DNA of 64,000 bases from Mytilus trossulus. Taxonomy: Eukaryota; Mollusca; Bivalvia; Mytilida; Mytilidae. The notes under the pieces were generated by a model. That model did no database searches. It worked only from the letters and a program-made list of their open reading frames with translations, and had not been told where the DNA came from. This document shows, one piece after another, positions 61,201 through 64,000 of the stretch; the first letter of the stretch is position 1, and each line of letters begins with the position of its first letter. Location of the stretch: assembly GCF_036588685.1 (NCBI RefSeq), contig NC_086375.1, positions 10,161,916 through 10,225,915 on the forward strand. The letters run 5' to 3'. A program made the position numbers and the translations under genes.

Positions 61201-63483
61201 ATCAGTAATTATGGCAATTACCTTATGAATTCATAATGATGTTGTAATTACTTCTTTTGTACAGCATTTTTCCATCTGACATGTACTTTTCTACATTGGT
61301 CAGAGGTATAGGGGGAGGGTTGAGATCTCAAAAACATGTTTAACCCCGCCGCATTTTTGCGCCTGTCCCAAGTGAGGAGCCTCTGGCCTTTGTTAGTCTT
61401 GTATTATTTTGATTTTAGTTTCCTGTGTACAATTTGGAAATTAGTATAGCGTTCATTATCACTGAACTAGTATATAAATGTTTAGGGGCCAGCTGAAGGA
61501 CGGCTCCGGGTGCGGGAATTTGTCGCTACATTGAAGACCTGTTGGTGACCTTCTGCTGTTGTTTTTTTATTTGGTCGGGTTGTTGTCTCTTTGACACATT
61601 CCCCATTTCGATTCTCAATTTTATAAAATAGAAAATTTCTATAAATAGTTAATTTCTATCTAGGTGTATATTTGTATGGAGATTACCGCCAGAGATGACG
61701 AACATGATGCAGAACAGATTACAGGACCTGGGTAACATGTATCAGGAGGCTGAAGTAGCAACTAACAACAACAATAATGAAACGTAAGAATGTAGCTCAT
61801 ATATTCTGTATTTAAATTTTGAGAAATTTATTTGCTCACCAAAGAACAAACATGTCAGGCCTTGTTTCTTAAAAATTTGGGGCACCATTATCATACTTAG
61901 ACTCAGAAATCAACTGATCAAATTAGGGCTGTTCCAATAAAACATACATGGTACCCAGGGAAGGCACTTTGAAACTGAGTGACCACCCATAGAAGCCATT
62001 TAGAATCCTGCTTAACTTTTAACCTGTTCAACACAATATTTCAAATCCACCCATAGTGGCAAATTTAAGTTGCCTTCCCTTGGTCCCATGAATGTTTTTA
62101 TGGAACAGCCCTTTCTGGATTTGGTGTTTTGAGCACAAAATTTGCACTCCTAGTACTGAGAAATGTTTCGTGACCAGAAGGCCAGGGATCAGCAAAGTGT
62201 TTTTTTTGCAAAGGTTAAGCTTATTTTTACAGTTGAAAAATATCTATTTAATTTAAAACTTTTTGCAACACTCTGAAATTCATAAAATGTATGGATCTTA
62301 AATTTTTGGCCAAAAAAAAAATAATATCAAAATTAGTAAATAAGAAATATTATCCGAGCTTATCTCATATATTTCAAAAATTAAGGTTTATTCTGATTGA
62401 AAATCAAAAGTAACGCTGGAAATCAAAGTCTTGCAAAAAATTCAAGGACAGAGGAGCACCACCCTTAGATAGCTTATTTTGATACCTATAAGTGAATCTG
62501 TAATAAAAATAGGCTCAACTAAAAATGAACAATGGAAGATAACTCAATTTTAAAAAATATGTGTTTAAAATTTAATGCAATTAAATGATTGATTTTAAGT
62601 TTACATTGTATATATTTAGTAGCAGCAAAATTGAACACCTGTATCATTTGGTATAAAAAAAAATCCATTCTCATATTTTCAGTGCTAAACCAAGTATACC
62701 TGCACCAGGAGATTCAGAGTTTAAAACTCCTAGTAAGATATTAGCTGAGCTGAATGAATACAACCAAAAGCAGCAGCAGCAACCTACCAAACAACATCCA
62801 GAACAACAGAAAGCTAAAGCTCCGTTAGACTACAGATTTAGTATTGGACAATTACCTAAATGGGCGAAAAACAAGGTAAATAGTTATATTTGGGTGAAAC
62901 TTCAGGATCTTCTCTACAATACTCAATTTTAGAAACTAATGCATTCTTGGAAATATTGTCAAACATGTATCCTTGTCATTAGCTAAAGACATCAAATGTA
63001 AATTCAAACAATAGCTTGACTTTTTATTTTTGGGTCTGAACAATGAAAATACCCATTGTCCTTTAGATTCTGAAAAGGTGAAATTGTTTGACAGGGGAAA
63101 GTTTGGTATAACTGATGAAACATTTAAAAATGTCTAGCAAAGTGTAACTTAAATCAGAATATGCCATGTCAGAAAGAATGTATTTAGAGATAGTCCATAG
63201 ATAATATGAAGAAATTAGCATGGAAAACAAATCTGTTGTTCTTACAAGGCAATTGTATAAATATTTGTATATTTAAAACACTTTACAATAATTTTAAAAA
63301 CCAAAATTAGACCCAACAAATATTTTCAATTAGTATTAAATTATTTACAGTTTGGAAATGAGAAATCCAAAAGTCCTGAGCAGACCTCTGGTCAGCCAAA
63401 GGGAAGATGGGCTGAGAGATCAGAACAGAAAACTATACTAGCACAGATTGATGGAAAGAAGGTGGAAATTAATACTAAAATTG
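28226..63483 (+). CDS. WDR62: WDR62/MAPKBP1 orthologue: WD40 scaffold protein, 20 exons, 3' end outside window
   Basis: Twenty exons joined in phase give 834 codons with no stop. Similarity to the vertebrate pair WDR62 and MAPKBP1 (single gene in most invertebrates) is clear throughout: '[13 protein letters not shown]', '[12 protein letters not shown]', '[13 protein letters not shown]', '[12 protein letters not shown]', '[15 protein letters not shown]', '[13 protein letters not shown]', '[13 protein letters not shown]' and, in the tail, '[12 protein letters not shown]'. In vertebrates this family scaffolds JNK/MKK signalling, and WDR62 acts at the centrosome and spindle pole in dividing neural progenitors. 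Residues about 9-700 form two WD40 propellers. A Q-rich linker lies at about 740-760. The C-terminal half, with the JNK-binding and dimerisation parts, lies beyond the window. Coding exons: 28226-28249, 33205-33296, 48366-48480, 48892-48984, 49855-49971, 51045-51140, 51833-52009, 53705-53865, 54221-54296, 54745-54858, 55403-55549, 56303-56369, 57068-57182, 57916-58007, 58745-58941, 59505-59623, 60568-60822, 61664-61783, 62683-62875, 63351-63483. WDR62 and MAPKBP1 cannot be told apart from this part alone. Confidence 0.92.
28250..33204 (+). other. Intron 1 of the WDR62-like gene
   Basis: It holds a family H repeat (28,455-28,665, shared with 41,250-41,445: 'gaggggggatag', 'gggattgac', 'cgggatccggga'), a family E copy (29,050-29,245), a short TA microsatellite near 29,420, many 'tacatgtacatg' motifs and a family C copy (32,563-32,935). 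No internal gene is seen. Confidence 0.6.
33205..33296 (+). CDS. WDR62: WDR62-like exon 2
   Basis: Acceptor 'tttacttttag', donor 'GG|gtaagt', ending in phase 2. It encodes [11 protein letters not shown] to GTIAYPAG, the conserved entry to the first propeller. Confidence 0.9.
43201..43315. repeat. Inverted repeat hairpin in intron 2
   Basis: GGAAACATAGAGCGCATACG...(43,201-43,226) is complementary, with two mismatches in 26, to 43,290-43,315, with a 63-bp loop. It lies within a unique-looking A+T-rich stretch and is possibly the core of a small DNA element. Confidence 0.5.
43617..44463 (+). repeat. 77-bp tandem repeat array (satellite-like)
   Basis: 'GTTATATTAGGAGCC' occurs at 43622, 43657, 43693, 43770, 43848, 43925, 44002, 44079, 44156, 44233, 44310 and 44387. 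There are ten units of 77-78 bp, preceded by two units shortened to 35-36 bp. Each full unit also contains 'cctagctagaca' and 'tagtggttagatgatag'. Units toward the right end are the most alike. Confidence 0.95.
47538..47776 (+). repeat. Dispersed repeat family F
   Basis: It is about 92% alike by eye to 9,711-9,950, sharing the same start 'aacagtagtata' and end 'gtaccgtgccacgtct'. Confidence 0.7.
48366..48480 (+). CDS. WDR62: WDR62-like exon 3
   Basis: It follows a 15-kb intron. It encodes [17 protein letters not shown] and [17 protein letters not shown]; donor GAG|gtaagt, phase 0. Confidence 0.95.
48555..48775 (+). repeat. Dispersed repeat family E in intron 3
   Basis: 'agagggtcggaagataccagagggacagccaaactcattgatt' and 'gggtaagcagatcctactccacatgtggc' identify the family. 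Confidence 0.7.
48892..48984 (+). CDS. WDR62: WDR62-like exon 4
   Basis: It encodes [15 protein letters not shown] to GHKFGINCV, a canonical WD blade (VRVWDV); donor gtaata, phase 0. Confidence 0.95.
49277..49910 (+). repeat. Perfect tandem duplication (316-bp unit, 2-bp junction insert)
   Basis: 49,277-49,592 and 49,595-49,910 are identical base for base, including a run of nine A. The unit contains part of a family C repeat, the end of intron 4, the acceptor and the first half of exon 5. Confidence 0.95.
49537..49592 (+). pseudogene. Truncated duplicate of exon 5
   Basis: The first 56 bases of exon 5 and its acceptor are repeated exactly 318 bp upstream. The copy breaks after 'gatatgat' and runs into duplicated intron sequence with an in-frame stop soon after (frame ...[13 protein letters not shown], stop). 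If used, it would truncate the protein. Confidence 0.85.
49855..49971 (+). CDS. WDR62: WDR62-like exon 5 (intact copy)
   Basis: It encodes [19 protein letters not shown] to NKISSK; donor gtaagt, phase 0. It matches vertebrate AFSP..KYIVS(V/M)GYQHDM. Confidence 0.93.
50335..50635 (+). repeat. Dispersed repeat ending in a GGGGCAT hairpin (intron 5)
   Basis: 'aatgccccactcgcactatca', 'acttcattaaaaactaccttgacc', 'gggacagacggacgaacggatgg' and 'aatgcccctcttctattgtaggtggggcata'. An inverted, edge-truncated relative starts at about 63,825. Confidence 0.65.
51045..51140 (+). CDS. WDR62: WDR62-like exon 6
   Basis: It encodes [20 protein letters not shown] and [12 protein letters not shown]; donor gtaagg, phase 0. 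Confidence 0.95.
51645..51785 (-). repeat. Dispersed repeat family D, inverted, intron 6
   Basis: 'gagcgtcactgatgagtcttatgtagacgtctggcgtac' is the reverse complement of the family core. Confidence 0.7.
51833..52009 (+). CDS. WDR62: WDR62-like exon 7
   Basis: It encodes [19 protein letters not shown] to [11 protein letters not shown], closely like the vertebrate VPL(L/V)GRSG(L/I)LGEL block; phase 0. Confidence 0.95.
52690..53610 (+). repeat. 161-bp minisatellite in intron 7
   Basis: 'ggtcaagtt' recurs at about 52771, 52932, 53093, 53254 and 53415 (period 161 bp), and a last, shortened unit ends near 53,610. Units share 'catgaaccgttcaaccaaagctt', 'ttttgacttttaccgttcaggagtta' and 'gttcttgaaagattgaaaaatgg'. 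A G+C-rich 'gggcgggcgggtggttgg' stretch lies just before it. Confidence 0.9.
53705..53865 (+). CDS. WDR62: WDR62-like exon 8
   Basis: It encodes [18 protein letters not shown] to [17 protein letters not shown], closest to vertebrate WDR62 wording; ends in phase 2 at CCAAG|gtagaa. Confidence 0.93.
54221..54296 (+). CDS. WDR62: WDR62-like exon 9
   Basis: It encodes [26 protein letters not shown] (YPDT(I/V) conserved in the family); donor gtaaaa, phase 0. Confidence 0.9.
54543..54578 (+). other. Candidate 36-nt in-frame cassette exon in intron 9
   Basis: A pyrimidine-rich stretch and CAG precede 36 bases encoding [12 protein letters not shown], followed by a strong GTAAGG donor. It enters and leaves in phase 0, so it would insert 12 residues between exons 9 and 10. 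The vertebrate proteins lack an equivalent, because exon 9 joined to exon 10 already aligns without a gap. It may be alternative or unused. Confidence 0.35.
54745..54858 (+). CDS. WDR62: WDR62-like exon 10
   Basis: It encodes [20 protein letters not shown] to HSSFIYSLE, a clear WD blade (YIWDV); phase 0. Confidence 0.95.
55403..55549 (+). CDS. WDR62: WDR62-like exon 11
   Basis: It encodes [20 protein letters not shown] to NYKRNIFSQ, matching vertebrate LP(P/S)GSF(I/L)TCSSDNTIR(L/F)WN; phase 0. Confidence 0.95.
56303..56369 (+). CDS. WDR62: WDR62-like exon 12
   Basis: It encodes [20 protein letters not shown], the link between the two propellers; ends in phase 1. Confidence 0.9.
57068..57182 (+). 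CDS. WDR62: WDR62-like exon 13
   Basis: It encodes [20 protein letters not shown] and GNIR; matches vertebrate VSP(N/D)GQHLASGDR; ends in phase 2. Confidence 0.95.
57916..58007 (+). CDS. WDR62: WDR62-like exon 14
   Basis: It encodes [20 protein letters not shown] then [10 protein letters not shown] (vertebrate VEAHD.E(I/V)LCLEYS); ends in phase 1. Confidence 0.93.
58745..58941 (+). CDS. WDR62: WDR62-like exon 15
   Basis: It encodes [20 protein letters not shown] through [13 protein letters not shown] and [17 protein letters not shown]; donor gtgagt, phase 0. Confidence 0.95.
59505..59623 (+). CDS. WDR62: WDR62-like exon 16
   Basis: It encodes [20 protein letters not shown] then TACQDRNIR (family KTTLYDM and CQDRN(I/V)R); ends in phase 2. 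Confidence 0.95.
60050..60205 (+). repeat. Dispersed repeat family G with G-tract
   Basis: It is shared with 40,000-40,165: 'tagccaggaatttcc', 'gttggactca', 'aacagtcacaatttgaacaaaac', a run of G, then 'ttggctacgggtatg'. Confidence 0.75.
60568..60822 (+). CDS. WDR62: WDR62-like exon 17
   Basis: It encodes [32 protein letters not shown] and [11 protein letters not shown], with '[11 protein letters not shown]' in place of vertebrate GHSEI(V/I)T.MKF; ends in phase 2. Confidence 0.95.
61283..61622 (+). repeat. Dispersed repeat family A (best copy), intron 17
   Basis: It runs from 'tacttttctacattggtcagaggta' through 'aacatgtttaaccccgccgcattttt', 'cctgtcccaagtgaggagcctctggcc' and 'cggctccgggtgcggga' to 'cacattccccatttcgattctcaatttta'. 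Confidence 0.75.
61664..61783 (+). CDS. WDR62: WDR62-like exon 18
   Basis: It encodes [20 protein letters not shown], the end of the last blade, then an asparagine-rich stretch; ends in phase 2. Confidence 0.93.
62683..62875 (+). CDS. WDR62: WDR62-like exon 19
   Basis: This is tail sequence: [19 protein letters not shown], then [11 protein letters not shown], comparable to the LPLWAKR segment of vertebrate WDR62; phase 0. Confidence 0.88.
63351..63483 (+). CDS. WDR62: WDR62-like exon 20 (last in window)
   Basis: It encodes [20 protein letters not shown] and [17 protein letters not shown]; the GRWAER motif is shared with vertebrate WDR62. Donor gtgagt, phase 1, so more exons follow beyond the window. 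Confidence 0.9.
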
Positions 63484-63824
63484 GTGAGTCTTACTTTTAT
63501 TATACCCACTGTTTTTGTGCAGCTGTTGCTTTTAAGAAATTTTGTTACCATGAATTAATTGTTATTTTCAAAACCATTTATGTTGATATATGTAAACCGC
63601 AAATTTAAATGTTCATTGAATTATAAATTAGCTATAAGCTTGTATGCCCACTTTGGCAAAACCAAATAATGAAATATCAAAGAACACTATTTTTCCTCAA
63701 TGGACAATAAAAATGGGTACCATTGAAAATAAATGAATTCAAAGTATTCTATGATGAAAAATTATAGCTGGCCTTTCTTGTGCACTTTTACTTTAATCTT
63801 ATAGACTGGTAACAGGTTTATTTT

Positions 63825-64000
63825 TATGCCCCATTTATTATGCCCATTTATAGGCATTATGTTTTTTTTATCTGTTCGACTATTTGTCTGTGCTTTCATT
63901 CGTTCATTCATCAATCTTTCCTGCTTCAGGTTTAAGTTTTTAATTGAGGTAGTTTTTGATGAAGTTGAAGTTCAATTTACTTGAAACTTAGAACACATGT
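63825..64000 (-). repeat. Inverted GGGGCAT-type dispersed repeat, cut by the window edge
   Basis: Read on the minus strand it matches the end of 50,335-50,635 ('acttcaacttcatcaaaaactacct', 'aaacctgaagcaggaa', 'aacataatgcc'). Confidence 0.6.

Noticed and set aside
1-64000. tRNA, rRNA or other structured RNA genes
   Set aside because: I looked for the tRNA T-arm (GGTTCGAATCC-like) and A/B boxes and for conserved rRNA blocks and saw none; a covariance-model scan would be decisive.

Overview
This A+T-rich window is animal DNA. It shows spliced genes with GT-AG introns, a 15-kb intron, non-LTR retrotransposon fragments and many dispersed non-autonomous repeats. Several repeat families (the 'GATGTGGTATGATTGCCAAT' type, the 'CGTTTCGTCTAC...GACTCATCAG' type and the 'ATGCCCC...GGGGCAT' type) and the RING-less B-box gene family suggest a marine bivalve, most likely a mussel (Mytilidae). 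That placement is inferred from recall and was not searched.

Region 1 (about 1-24,700) is a decayed tandem array of a segment about 8.2 kb long. Two intact single-coding-exon genes (2200-3918 and 20211-21923) encode RING-less TRIM-like proteins: two B-boxes, a coiled coil and a C-terminal NHL-like beta-propeller. A broken copy lies at 10,660-12,030. Its N-terminal half is deleted, and a dispersed repeat plus a LINE 3' fragment is inserted in it. The same 5' flank recurs at about 7,785, 16,023 and 24,137, and a partial extra copy lies at about 10,055. The array is peppered with mobile DNA: an 808-bp foldback element with perfect 8-bp target duplications (325-1132), a 149-bp hairpin (1327-1475), LINE 3' ends, a 36-bp minisatellite and a TTAA-flanked MITE (24,693-24,965).

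Region 2 (about 24,700-28,200) is intergenic. It holds dispersed repeats, a 638-bp MITE candidate and one weak small ORF on the minus strand.

Region 3 (28,226 to the right edge) is one plus-strand gene, the WDR62/MAPKBP1 orthologue, a WD40 scaffold of JNK signalling and the spindle pole. I resolved 20 coding exons by splice sites, reading phase and family similarity. Together they give 834 codons covering the whole WD40 part and the start of the C-terminal tail; the gene continues past the window. Its introns carry a 77-bp satellite-like array (intron 2) and a 161-bp minisatellite (intron 7). A perfect 316-bp tandem duplication includes half of exon 5, and intron 9 holds a candidate 36-nt in-frame cassette exon. 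No tRNA, rRNA or CRISPR was seen. The two gene types show no functional link; they are simply neighbours.
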